From: an uncultured Pelagibacteraceae bacterium
GTDB taxonomy: Bacteria > Pseudomonadota > Alphaproteobacteria > Pelagibacterales > Pelagibacteraceae
DNA length: 56,000 nt
Direction: 5' to 3'
NCBI GenBank assembly: GCA_902530215.1
Contig: CABZZR010000002.1
Span: forward strand, 1-56,000
Position numbers and translations under genes: made by a program. Below are positions 1 to 8,858 of the stretch, piece by piece (positions within the stretch are counted from its first letter, which is position 1; each line of letters opens with the position of its first letter). The notes under the pieces were generated by a model that searched no databases, had not been told where the DNA came from, and saw only the letters and a program-made list of their open reading frames with translations.

Positions 1-1473
1 ATATTCATATTTTATATAAACTCTTTTTCTTCTCCTGTGGATCTAGATTCAATGAGATATCATTTGGAAATTTCTAAAAAAATTTTACAAAATAATTTTT
101 TTAATAATATTACATTAGATTATGTTTTTATAGGAGCAAATGAGTTTATAAACTATGTGGGATTATTATTTAATTTTGAAAATTTATCATCAACGCTAAG
201 TGTCGCTTGTCTAGTATTTGCTTTTTTAGCAAATCAATATTTTTATGAAAAATTTAAAGTTGGCACCAAGGGCTTTAATATAATTTTAATACTAAGTTGT
301 CCATATTTAATAGGTCATTTGTCATCTCAAAAGCTGTTTTTTCTACCTTCATTTTTATCTGTTTTAGCAATTATTTATATTATTAATAAAAAAGATAAGT
401 TGGAAATTTTAGAGGTAATATTAATATCCTTAGTTTCAATATTTTGTTTGGCTATAAAATCTAACTTTATATTTTTATCTTTTTTTATTTTTATTTTATT
501 ATTTTATTACCTAAAAAACTTTAAATATAGAATTTTATTATTTTTCATAAATTTAATTTTATTTATTATTTACATATTCCCTTTATTTTATATAAAACTA
601 AAAATATTTAATGATCCATTTTTACCTTTTTTTTCAATTAATGCAGAAAATGCCTTATGGTTTTCTAAATGGAAAAATTATGTTTTAAGTTACGGCAATC
701 CTATAAATTTAAAAAATTTATTTATTCTACCTATAAATATTTTAATGCCATTTGAGCCTAAAGAAATATTTAAGATTTTAGGATTTGGAATGCTGGCTAT
801 TTTTTTTATAAATTATAAAAAAAAAAATATAGTTTTAATTACTGTTGCTTATCTTATATTTATTGTTTTAATTACCCAAAATATTCAGTTTAGATGGTTT
901 GTTCCATTATTTATATTTGGCACACTATTATATAGTTATAAAAATAAGTACCATTACATTTTTAAAAAAATAATATTTATTCAGTTATTATGTTGCATTT
1001 CTGCAATGTCTATTTATATGTATTTCTCTTTTCCATCTATGCTAAGCGAAAGCAAAAAAGAAGAATATTTAAATAAATTTGCTTACGGATATCCTGCTGT
1101 TAAATTTATTGAAAAAAATTATAAAGATCATACCATTATCACTCGTGAAGAAAATTTTTATCTCTTAAAAAATAATTATATTCCTATATTTAAATATGAA
1201 ATACAAAAAATGAATAAAAATCTTTTCTTTAATACTTCTAAATTAAAAAATAACAATATACTTATCGTTGTAAACTTAAAAAGTAATAAGAAATTAAAAG
1301 ATGGTGGCCAGGAAGGTATTGAAATAGACCATATATTAAAAAATGATAACATTTGTCTAAGGCATAAATTTTATAAAAAATTCAATACGACAGGCAGATC
1401 TTTTTATACTTCGGTTTCCGCTCAAGACAACTACCTTTTTATTGAAGGAATTAAATCTGATAGTAAGTGTTAA
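1..1473 (+). CDS. Membrane glycosyltransferase-like protein, 5'-truncated by the window edge
   Basis: The frame is open from base 1, and a GTG at 37 is only an internal candidate start: the residues before it read on smoothly into VDLDSMRYHLEI. That stretch resembles the first-loop Asp motif of GT39/GT-C-like polytopic transferases, where a DxDxxxYHL-type segment follows the first membrane span. The rest is strongly hydrophobic, with about ten predicted membrane segments up to about residue 330, then a soluble basic C-terminal part. A role in adding a sugar from a lipid-linked donor at the outer face of the inner membrane is inferred. It converges on the next gene with a 4-base overlap. The family assignment is tentative and the substrate is unknown. 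Confidence 0.6.
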   Translation: MFIFYINSFSSPVDLDSMRYHLEISKKILQNNFFNNITLDYVFIGANEFINYVGLLFNFENLSSTLSVACLVFAFLANQYFYEKFKVGTKGFNIILILSCPYLIGHLSSQKLFFLPSFLSVLAIIYIINKKDKLEILEVILISLVSIFCLAIKSNFIFLSFFIFILLFYYLKNFKYRILLFFINLILFIIYIFPLFYIKLKIFNDPFLPFFSINAENALWFSKWKNYVLSYGNPINLKNLFILPINILMPFEPKEIFKILGFGMLAIFFINYKKKNIVLITVAYLIFIVLITQNIQFRWFVPLFIFGTLLYSYKNKYHYIFKKIIFIQLLCCISAMSIYMYFSFPSMLSESKKEEYLNKFAYGYPAVKFIEKNYKDHTIITREENFYLLKNNYIPIFKYEIQKMNKNLFFNTSKLKNNNILIVVNLKSNKKLKDGGQEGIEIDHILKNDNICLRHKFYKKFNTTGRSFYTSVSAQDNYLFIEGIKSDSKC

Positions 1474-2738
1474 TGATTTAAATCTTTTATAAAAGCGAAA
1501 TAATAAGAAAAAGCTAAAACTATCCAATAAAACACACCGGACCAGGTAGAAAAAAAAGCGCCCGTTGTTTGTATTGGCCAAAACATAATAAAAAATGAAA
1601 TAAGCACTGTTTGAGCTTCTTTATTTTTAGTTAGAAATGCTTTTTTCAACAATCTGAATAAAACAATAAAAATTCCACTTACAAAAAATAAAAAGCCAAC
1701 TAATCCAGTTTCAGACAAAATTTCAAAATAAATATTGTGCGGATGGGTGCTACATCTTGCATCTTTTTCTACTGATTGAATTTTCTCATATTTCTGATCT
1801 TTGCATTCAAATCTGTAAGATTTGATGCCAGATCCAAGGTACTTATTATTTTTAAATATCTCAGCCGCAGTTAAGTAATGTGCGCCCCAATGACTATCAA
1901 ATATTGAAAAATGTTTTGGATTATCCTCAGTGTGAATAAATCCAAGTTGTTCAAGAGTCCTATCTACAAAATGTTTTTTTAAATCATCTACTGTAAAAAA
2001 AAGTCCTAGTGTAACTAAAATAATAAAAAAGCATGAAATAATTTTTTGTTTTATACTTATTAATCTATCTATTAAAAGATAAAGCAAAGATCCTGCTATA
2101 GCCATTATTGCAGCTGCTCTTTCAAAACTTAAAATAACAATCATCACTATAAAAAAAAGGTATAGGTATTTGTAATAAAATTTAATTTTGTAAAAATAAA
2201 ACGTTATTAAGGATAGAAAAACTAGTTTGGTTAAAAATGACCCAACGACATATTCATTGTCAAAAGGTCCTGATAATCTTCTTCCATGACTAGCCAAAAT
2301 TTCAAAACCAAAAATATCTTTTAAAAAATAAAATTGTATCAATGTATCTAATGCAACAAATATTAAAATAAACAAAATACACTTACTAAAATCTATTAGA
2401 AATTTTTCATTTTTCTCGAATAAAAAAATTAATGCAAAAAATAAAATTAAATGTTTTACAAAACCCAAATAAGCAATTGAAGAAACTTTTTGATAATCAG
2501 ATATATAAATGTTTGCTAGTAAAAAAATATTAACTAAAATTATAAAGGAAAATAGAAATGAAAAGTTAAAACCATTTTTTATTTTTTTGAAAAAAAGAAA
2601 AAGAAATATTAAATCAATTAATATTATATTTACATTTAGTACAGAATTTCCGAGTATAATTGATATTGGTATAAAAAAGCATAAAATATTTATAAAAAAT
2701 ATATCTTTAGATTTACTAAAATACGAATCTTTTTCCAT
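1470..2738 (-). CDS. O-antigen ligase/polymerase family protein (Wzy_C type)
   Basis: This 422-residue polytopic protein has around ten hydrophobic spans and a large loop in the C-terminal half. The loop carries GSGIKSYRFEC and then CSTHPHNIYFEILSETGLVG. The HPHN(I/V)...E..ETGL..F pattern is the hallmark of the Wzy_C / WaaL family, which joins O-antigen to lipid A core or polymerises repeat units in the periplasm. Ligase and polymerase cannot be told apart by sequence alone. It lies 15 bases downstream of a GT2 gene on the same strand and overlaps the end of the + strand gene to its left by 4 bases. It is the only candidate for this step in the window. Confidence 0.85.
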   Translation of the reverse strand: MEKDSYFSKSKDIFFINILCFFIPISIILGNSVLNVNIILIDLIFLFLFFKKIKNGFNFSFLFSFIILVNIFLLANIYISDYQKVSSIAYLGFVKHLILFFALIFLFEKNEKFLIDFSKCILFILIFVALDTLIQFYFLKDIFGFEILASHGRRLSGPFDNEYVVGSFLTKLVFLSLITFYFYKIKFYYKYLYLFFIVMIVILSFERAAAIMAIAGSLLYLLIDRLISIKQKIISCFFIILVTLGLFFTVDDLKKHFVDRTLEQLGFIHTEDNPKHFSIFDSHWGAHYLTAAEIFKNNKYLGSGIKSYRFECKDQKYEKIQSVEKDARCSTHPHNIYFEILSETGLVGFLFFVSGIFIVLFRLLKKAFLTKNKEAQTVLISFFIMFWPIQTTGAFFSTWSGVFYWIVLAFSYYFAFIKDLNH

Positions 2739-2753
2739 AAACTATATTTATTC

Positions 2754-3446
2754 TTAATCAAATATTGAGTATTTCACAATACAATACAAAGCCGAAAATG
2801 CATCTTTTAATCTAATTTTTTTACCTTCTTCATATGATCGACCATAATAAGAAACGGGTACCTCATAAAAAACAAATTTTTTTTTAGCTAATTTAATTAC
2901 TATTTCAGGTTCAAACCCAAAAGATTTCTCATACAATTTTACAGACTTTATAGCTTCAGTTTTAAATAGTTTGAAGCCTGTTTCCATGTCACTAATATTT
3001 AAATTTATAAATATATTGCAAATTAATGTTAAAATTTTATTAGCTACATAATGCCAAAAAAAATGTATTCGTACTGGGCCAACGCCACCTAAAAATCTAG
3101 AACCCAAAACAACATCTGCCTTTTTTTCGAGCACTGGTCTAAGTAGGTTTGTATAATCCTTCGGATCGTATTCTAAATCAGCATCTTGTATAACTACAAC
3201 TTCTCCATTTACATGGTTTAGCGCACTATTTATAGCAGCTCCTTTGCCCAAGTTTTGCTCGTGATAAATAATTTTATAAACATTTTGTTTAATCTCTTTT
3301 TCTAGAATTTCTCTGGTTCCGTCAGTTGAGCCATCATCAACAATAATAATCTCTTTTTTGTAATCATTATAATTATTGACTTTATTAACAATTTCTTTAA
3401 TTGTAGCCTTCTCGTTATAACAAGGAATAATAACAGTAATAAACAT
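2754..3446 (-). CDS. Family 2 glycosyltransferase, polyprenyl-phosphate sugar transferase type
   Basis: A 230-residue GT-A enzyme without C-terminal membrane spans. Visible motifs are IIPCYNEKATI at the N-terminus, IIIVDDGSTDGT near residue 35, VVVIQDADLEYDP (DxD metal/nucleotide site) near residue 85, and SDMETGFKLF, typical of the DPM1-like branch that transfers glucose or mannose from a nucleotide sugar to dolichyl/undecaprenyl phosphate. The product would be a lipid-phosphate sugar used by GT-C membrane transferases, which fits the polytopic transferases nearby. It is divergently oriented to the WecA-like gene with 44 bases between the starts. The donor sugar is unknown. Confidence 0.85.
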   Translation of the reverse strand: MFITVIIPCYNEKATIKEIVNKVNNYNDYKKEIIIVDDGSTDGTREILEKEIKQNVYKIIYHEQNLGKGAAINSALNHVNGEVVVIQDADLEYDPKDYTNLLRPVLEKKADVVLGSRFLGGVGPVRIHFFWHYVANKILTLICNIFINLNISDMETGFKLFKTEAIKSVKLYEKSFGFEPEIVIKLAKKKFVFYEVPVSYYGRSYEEGKKIRLKDAFSALYCIVKYSIFD

Positions 3447-3490
3447 TTGGTTTAATTTTTTAAATAATCTGTATTATATCTATTATCATA
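3447..3490. promoter_or_regulatory. Divergent intergenic region between the GT2 and WecA-like genes
   Basis: These 44 AT-rich bases separate two divergent ATG starts, so any promoters for the leftward GT2/ligase pair and the rightward 3491-9928 operon must lie here or inside the neighbouring genes. TATTAT-like -10 candidates are present at 3471-3485 but no convincing -35 box or Shine-Dalgarno sequence can be seen. The promoter assignment is inference from gene orientation only. Confidence 0.3.
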
Positions 3491-4513
3491 ATGATCCAAG
3501 AAAATTTTAATATAATTTTTACTTCATTTATTTTGAGCTTATTTTGCTTGATAATATGCCTTTTGAGAAATAAATTTGCTGATTATTTAAAACTTAGTGA
3601 TCCCGCGCCTAACCCACTGAACATAAGAAAAATTCATAAAGTATCCACACCTTTGATTGGCGGCGTGGCATGTTACGTGTCCTTGGTTTCAAGCGTTGGC
3701 TACTCATTTTTCTTTTTAGAAAATATTAATTTAAAATTTTATTTGTTATTAACATTTTTAATGACAATATTCTTAATTTTGGGAGTTTTAGACGATAAAA
3801 AAGACTTAACGCCACTTGTCAAAAGTACGATACTTGTTTTTTCTCTTTTTATACTCATACCATTAGATCAAGATTTAATTATAAAAAATTTAGAGTTCAA
3901 ATATTTTATTGATCGTCCTATAATCCTTAATCAGGCAGGTTTGGTATTCACAATATTTTGCCTATATTTATTTTATAATACACTTAATTTCTCAGATGGG
4001 GCCAATGGAATTGCAAATTCATTGTCTATTTATTGGGTATTTATGCTTATTTATAAACAAAATGATTATGAAATATTTTTATATACATTGTTAATTTCTC
4101 TTTTAATCATTTTATTTTTTAATTTAAGAAAAAAATTATTTTTAGGAAACTCAGGGGCTAGCATGATTTCCGTAATAATAGGTATCTTATATATAAAAAT
4201 TTATTCTACAAAATCTACTTTATTTTCTGATGAAATATTTATGTATTTTCTTTTTCCGGGAATAGATGTAATTAGAGTAGTAACTGAAAGAATTTTAAAT
4301 AAAAAATCTCCTTTTTATGCAGACAATACTCATTTACATCACTACTTAATGAAATCTTTTAATCAAAATTACATTTGGATACCATATATAATGCTTTCTA
4401 TCATTCCTGCTCTTTTAATGGAAATAATTCAATCTACTACTTATGCTTTCATTATAACGACCTTAATTTATTTTAGCATAATTTTATATTATAAAAAAAA
4501 TAAAAAAGTATAG
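3491..4513 (+). CDS. WecA/MraY-family undecaprenyl-phosphate sugar-1-phosphate transferase
   Basis: A 340-residue integral membrane enzyme expected to start lipid-linked glycan assembly by moving a HexNAc-1-phosphate (or similar) from a UDP-sugar to undecaprenyl phosphate on the cytoplasmic face. Family signatures are complete: DDKKD at residues 101-105, NFSDGANG at 166-173, FLGNSGAS at 217-224 and the HLHH motif at 281-284, the last typical of WecA-like rather than MraY enzymes. About ten membrane spans match the family. It is the first gene of the + strand operon, and its TAG stop shares one base with the GTG start of the next gene (TAGTG), suggesting translational coupling. The exact sugar is not predictable. 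Confidence 0.92.
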   Translation: MIQENFNIIFTSFILSLFCLIICLLRNKFADYLKLSDPAPNPLNIRKIHKVSTPLIGGVACYVSLVSSVGYSFFFLENINLKFYLLLTFLMTIFLILGVLDDKKDLTPLVKSTILVFSLFILIPLDQDLIIKNLEFKYFIDRPIILNQAGLVFTIFCLYLFYNTLNFSDGANGIANSLSIYWVFMLIYKQNDYEIFLYTLLISLLIILFFNLRKKLFLGNSGASMISVIIGILYIKIYSTKSTLFSDEIFMYFLFPGIDVIRVVTERILNKKSPFYADNTHLHHYLMKSFNQNYIWIPYIMLSIIPALLMEIIQSTTYAFIITTLIYFSIILYYKKNKKV

Positions 4514-5355
4514 TGTATAATTTATTTTTCAACCAAGTTATATTTGTTATCAATATTTTAGGATTCGGTTTAGTTTTTTGTAATTTTTTTAGAATTAGTA
4601 AATATATAGAAAAAGTAAATATTTTTGATATTGCATTATATGGAATCGTATTTATTGGTTTTTTTGCACAATTATTAAATTTTTTTATACCATTAAATGA
4701 TATTTTAATAATTTTAAGCTCTTTAGTTTCATTAATATTAATTTTATTTTTTTTTAAAGATTTTAAAAAAAGTTTTAATTTTGGTAAAATTACAATTTTA
4801 TTCATATTAGCTTTTTATTTTTTAACTATCTTAACTATTTATGGCAGTGGTTATTCAGATGATCTTAATCACTATCATTATGGATATATAAATAATATAG
4901 ATAATTTTAATTATATCTTTGGTTTAAACTTTTTACATCATCACTATGGATTTTCACCACTGTGGCTCTCGATTAATGCATTTTTAAATTTTGAAAATAC
5001 TAAACTTCAAGATATACATTTGGTTAACTCGTTGCCTTTTTTTTTAATATTAAGCACTTTTTTTGTTAAAATATTAGATAATATAAAAAATAAAAAAATC
5101 ACTTTAGTTACACTAATACAAATATTTTTTTGTTTTTTTTTGTTGCTAAAATATACGCGTTTAAAAGAATTTGGGGTTGATAGGCCAGCTTTTATTTTTT
5201 TTATTTATTTTTTTTATTTAACTAGTAAAATTATATTGGAAAATAATATCATTATAAATAATCGAGAAAATCAATACAAGCTCTATGTATTATTAATACT
5301 TTCCTTATTTATCTTTTTTACAAAGATTACTTTTATTTCACTTTTTTTAATTTTA
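4513..5355 (+). pseudogene. N-terminal part of a split membrane glycosyltransferase
   Basis: About 280 residues from a GTG start coupled to the previous stop. The protein is polytopic, with a loop reading YGSGYSDDLNHYHYGYI followed by HHHYGFSPLWLSINAF, resembling the first catalytic loop of GT39/GT-C-like proteins. The frame stays open to 5688, but from about 5355 it merely reads the antisense of an epimerase (Cys- and Pro-rich, non-membrane), so the natural protein ends there. The missing C-terminal half lies on the opposite strand at 5677-6519. Joining the two gives about 560 residues, a normal size for the family. As laid out here the gene is broken. Confidence 0.8.
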
Positions 5356-5669
5356 TATTCTTTACATGCCATTAGCATATGCGTGTTGACCAGTACAGAA
5401 AGCATACAAAGAGCTTTGTTGTTTTCTATAAATCCCATGCCCCCCATATTGCACGCCATGTTAATTACAGCATCCATATCTTTTGCAGAATCAAAGCAAC
5501 TTTTTTTGTCAGTTAAATCCTTAGAAAAGTTTTCAGCATTTTTAAAATGTTGGAACCACTCATCAAAAGGTTTTATATCGACTGCCCTTACCCGGTGTCC
5601 TTGTGATAGAAGTTTTTTTACTATATGGCCACCAATAAAACCACCAGCTCCTGTAACTAATATCTTCAT
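5345..5669 (-). pseudogene. N-terminal part of a split GDP-mannose 3,5-epimerase-like gene
   Basis: Reads from an ATG at 5669 with a Rossmann glycine motif VTGAGGFIGGHIV, then an Asp-terminated second strand (VDIKPFDEW), NMACNMGGMGFIENN and NTHMLMACKEYKIKK, all characteristic of the GME-like extended SDRs. Homology stops at about 5345: the expected next strand (FFYSSSACVYN, holding the catalytic Ser) is absent and the frame continues as antisense of the membrane transferase. The remaining two thirds lie at 6510-7118 on the + strand. In the restored orientation its start is only 8 bases after the stop of the membrane transferase, as expected for operon partners. Confidence 0.82.
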
Positions 5670-5676
5670 AATTTCT

Positions 5677-6519
5677 TTATTTTTTTAACAGCATGTTAAA
5701 GAAATAATTTTTTTTATAATAATATTTATTTTTATCTAACAATGTATTTCCAATAGGCGATCCATCAAAATTGCCCACATAGTAATCAAAGTCATTCAAA
5801 CTGTTTTTTTCTGAAGGACTATATAATTTCATTTTTAATATGTGTTCCTTGGGGTTATTTACAAATTGTGCTTTTGAAATTCTATTAAAGTTTTTCGTCA
5901 TTGAAAACAATATACATAATATAAAAAAAATAAAAAGAAAATTTTTTTTAATTAAAAAATTTTTATCAAAGAACTTGTATAAAGAAGAAAATATTAAAAT
6001 AAAAAATAACAAAAATACGTGATGAGACATCCTTATTACAGGAGTTTTAAGAAATAAAATAAAGAAAGAAAATAAAAATAGTGATAATAAAATTATTAAA
6101 AATAAATTAATTTTATTTTTATTTGCTTTGCTTAAATTACTGTTTGTGAATTTAACTAATGAAATAGTAAGTATTAAAATTAATAATTTTAACAATAAAA
6201 AATCTTTAAGCTCGTTTTGTATACGCAAATACCATGTATCAATCCAATTAAAATTTTTTATAAATTCAATTGGACCCAATTCACCCCTATAATTGTTATA
6301 ATTTTTATTAAATGCTTCGATTCCGGTTGATAAAATATTGCTTATTTCTTTGGAATTCCAAGCAAACTGTTCCAGACAGGTAAATGAAATTGGATAAATT
6401 AGGCAGCCAGATAAAATTAAATTTTTTAATAAATAAGAAATAAAAATTAAAAAAATTATTAAAAATTTAAAATTAAATAAATAATTTATGTTTATGTTCT
6501 TAATTAATAAAAAAACAAA
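5677..6519 (-). pseudogene. C-terminal part of the split membrane glycosyltransferase
   Basis: An open frame of about 280 residues ending at 5677. A TTG at 6279 could start a shorter reading, but upstream of it the frame stays open and contains YLLKNLILSGCLIYPISFT and CLEQFAWNS. This matches the loop seen mid-protein in this kind of polytopic transferase (an 'N.ilsG.plyP' pattern), so the piece is a headless C-terminal half rather than a separate gene. Several further membrane spans and a soluble tail follow. Its upstream end, about 6519, abuts the epimerase C-terminal part on the other strand. It belongs with the fragment at 4513-5355. Confidence 0.8.
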
Positions 6520-7118
6520 AAACTACTGAAGCAATCGGTTTAAAAGAAAGTGATGCTTATCCAGCAAATCCAGAGGATGGATATGGGTGGGAAAAATTAT
6601 TTAGCGAAAGAATGTGTAGGCATTTTTATGAAGATTATGGTTTGGACGTTAAAATAGCTAGATATCATAATGTGTTTGGTCCTAATGGAACTTATGATGG
6701 CGGAAGAGAAAAAGCACCAGCTGCATTATCTAGAAAAGTAATTGAGGCTGAAAAGGCGAAATCAGACGAAATTAAAGTATGGGGTGATGGAAAACAAACT
6801 AGAACCTTTCTTTATATTGACGACTGCGTTGAAGCAACATTAAATTTGTTCAATTCAAAATATAATGAGCCTATAAATATTGGCAGTGAAGAACTAGTTT
6901 CAATAAATGAAATGATAGAAATGCTAGAAAAAATTTCAAACAAGAAATTTAAAAAAAATTATGAATTAGATAAACCAAAAGGAGTGAGAGGTAGAAAAAG
7001 CGACAACAAATTAATAAAGAAGGTATTAAATTGGGAGCCTAAATATAAACTTTTTGATGGCTTAAAGATAACTTACCAATGGATTAAGGAAGATATAAAC
7101 AAAAAACACAATCAATAA
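6510..7118 (+). pseudogene. C-terminal part of the split GDP-mannose 3,5-epimerase-like gene
   Basis: The frame opens after a stop at 6501 and reads KKQKTTEAIGLKESDAYPA, then DGYGWEKLFSERMCRHF (catalytic Tyr and Lys as YGWEK), RYHNVFGPNGTYDGGREKAP, WGDGKQTRTFLYIDDCVEA and NIGSEELVSINEM, then GVRGRKSDN near the end. This string of motifs is specific to GDP-mannose 3,5-epimerases (GDP-L-galactose formation) and close relatives. The ATG at 6612 lies downstream of the catalytic Tyr/Lys, so a protein begun there would be inactive. The stop at 7116-7118 is followed directly by the ATG of the carbamoyltransferase. Confidence 0.85.
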
Positions 7119-8858
7119 ATGTCAATTATTTTAGGAATAAATGCCAATCATGCTGACTCTTCGGCATGTATACTGGTAGATGGAAAATTAGAAGTAGCGA
7201 TAGAAGAAGAAAGAATTAATAGAAAAAAACATTGGGCAGGATCTCCCAATGAATCAATTAATAAATGTCTAGAAATTCTAAATCTTAAATTTGAAGATAT
7301 TACAGATATAGCAATTAATACAAGACCTAATTCAAATTTAATTAAAAAGATACCTTTTTTTTTAAGAAATTATATTTTAGGTAAAAAAAAATATGAAATA
7401 ATTAATAGATATAAAAGTAGAACATTTTTAAATAAATCATTATTAAAAGATTTTCAAATTACAAAAAATAAAAAATTAAAATTTCATAAAATAGAACACC
7501 ATCTCGCTCATATAGCTTCCGCATATTTTCCGTCAGAATATAAAAAGGCAATAGGTTTATCTATTGACGGTTTTGGAGATTTTTGCAGTTTAGCTATTTC
7601 CGAATGTGAAAATTCAAAAATAAAGATAGTTAAAAAGATATATTTTCCGCACTCTTTAGGAGTTTTTTATGAATCGATGACACAATTTTTAGGATTTAAA
7701 AACTATGGCGATGAATACAAAATGATGGGACTATCATCTTATGGAAACCCAAAATATACTGATGAGATATTAAATAAAATTTTTTTAAAGAAAAAAGATT
7801 TTTTTGAACTAAATCTAAAGTATTTTAATCATCATAAAAAAGATTATCAGTATAAATTTTTGGGTGTTCCAAAACAAAATACTCTTTATTCAGAAAAATT
7901 TAAGGAAATTTTTGGAGATAATAAAAGTTTTAATTTAGATAGTATTTCACAAAATCAAAAAGATATAGCAGCATCATCCCAAAAAGTGTTCGAAATAATA
8001 CTAAATCAAATTTTAAAAAATAATGTTAATGTTAACTTTTCAAATAATCTAGTTTATGCTGGGGGCTGTGCACTAAATTCTTTAGCTAATGGAAAGATAT
8101 TAGAAAGTAAAAAATTTGATAATTTTTTTATACCTTATGCACCAGGAGATGCAGGCGGAGCTATAGGTGCCTCTTTTTGTGCATTCAAAAGTAAGTTTAA
8201 AAAAAAACCTTTAACAAATATAAAGAGTCCGTTTATTGGCCCAAAGTACAGTGCAGATTATATTGAAAAAGTTATAAGCGAAAACAAGACTGAAAGTTTT
8301 ACTTACGAAAAATTTGATAACAATAAAGAGCTATACATAATCACTTCAAATCTTTTGGCAGAAAAAAAAATTATTGGATGGTTTCAAGACAGGATGGAAT
8401 TTGGTGCTAGAGCACTTGGCAATAGGTCAATACTTGCTGATCCGAGAGAACCCGAAATGAAAGATATACTAAATGAAAAAATTAAAAAGAGAGAAAGTTT
8501 TAGACCTTTTGCCCCCGTAATATTAGATTATGAAAAAAAAAATTGGTTTAAGCTTGAAAATAATAATCCTTATATGTCGTTTGTAGAAACTATTATACCT
8601 GAAAAAAGAGTTAAAATTGCTGCAGTTTCACATATCGATGGAACTGGTAGAGTGCAAACAGTATCTAAGGACACAAACTTAAATCTTTTTTTATTATTAG
8701 AAAGTTTTTTTGCTAAAACAGGCGTTCCAATTTTAATAAATACATCTTTTAATGAAAATGAACCAATTGTATTAAATCCTCAACAAGCTCTAGATTGTTT
8801 TTTAAGAACTAAAATGGATTGTTTGGTGCTCAATAACTATTTAATAAAAAGAAAATAA
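7119..8858 (+). CDS. Carbamoyltransferase, NodU/CmcH/TobZ family
   Basis: A 579-residue enzyme expected to transfer a carbamoyl group from carbamoyl phosphate (via carbamoyl-AMP) to a hydroxyl, here most likely of a sugar. It has the N-terminal ASKHA-like fold (LGINANHADSSACIL), the family HHLAH motif at residues 127-131, YGDEYKMMGLSSYG around 196-209, GGCALN at 315-320, and the C-terminal YrdC-like part with FGARALGNRSILADPR and ESFRPFAPVIL. Length and motifs are intact. It starts immediately after the epimerase-like stop and its own stop overlaps the next ATG, so it sits mid-operon. Its substrate may have been the sugar made by the now split GDP-sugar epimerase (inference). Confidence 0.93.
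   Translation: MSIILGINANHADSSACILVDGKLEVAIEEERINRKKHWAGSPNESINKCLEILNLKFEDITDIAINTRPNSNLIKKIPFFLRNYILGKKKYEIINRYKSRTFLNKSLLKDFQITKNKKLKFHKIEHHLAHIASAYFPSEYKKAIGLSIDGFGDFCSLAISECENSKIKIVKKIYFPHSLGVFYESMTQFLGFKNYGDEYKMMGLSSYGNPKYTDEILNKIFLKKKDFFELNLKYFNHHKKDYQYKFLGVPKQNTLYSEKFKEIFGDNKSFNLDSISQNQKDIAASSQKVFEIILNQILKNNVNVNFSNNLVYAGGCALNSLANGKILESKKFDNFFIPYAPGDAGGAIGASFCAFKSKFKKKPLTNIKSPFIGPKYSADYIEKVISENKTESFTYEKFDNNKELYIITSNLLAEKKIIGWFQDRMEFGARALGNRSILADPREPEMKDILNEKIKKRESFRPFAPVILDYEKKNWFKLENNNPYMSFVETIIPEKRVKIAAVSHIDGTGRVQTVSKDTNLNLFLLLESFFAKTGVPILINTSFNENEPIVLNPQQALDCFLRTKMDCLVLNNYLIKRK

Larger units (their letters stand above)
5345..6519. other. Inverted segment (~1.17 kb) splitting two genes
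   Basis: Flipping this segment would put the transferase halves (4513-5355 and 5677-6519) and the epimerase halves (5345-5669 and 6510-7118) head-to-tail in the + operon with normal spacing. The left end carries a T7 tract (5342-5348) and the right end A-rich tracts (6509-6522), that is, a short inverted homology. Flipping does not restore the epimerase perfectly: roughly 12-15 residues around the expected SSSACVYN strand are missing from both ends, implying loss of about 35-45 bases at the junction. It could be a real rearrangement or an amplification/assembly chimera. Confidence 0.75.

Noticed and set aside
4513-5688. A continuous 391-codon + strand frame as one membrane protein
   Set aside because: Beyond about 5355 the residues are Cys/Pro-rich, not hydrophobic, and are the exact antisense of an epimerase N-terminus, so the frame is open by chance across the inversion junction.
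5677-6279. An independent 200-residue gene starting at TTG 6279
   Set aside because: The frame is open and family-like well upstream of the TTG, so this is the lower half of a longer protein cut by the inversion.
5345-6519. A programmed invertible switch (phase variation)
   Set aside because: No long inverted repeats or recombinase gene are visible, and bases are missing at the junction, so flipping back would not restore a normal epimerase.
6612-7118. A standalone short epimerase starting at ATG 6612
   Set aside because: The catalytic YGWEK lies upstream of that ATG and the NAD-binding half is on the opposite strand at 5345-5669.
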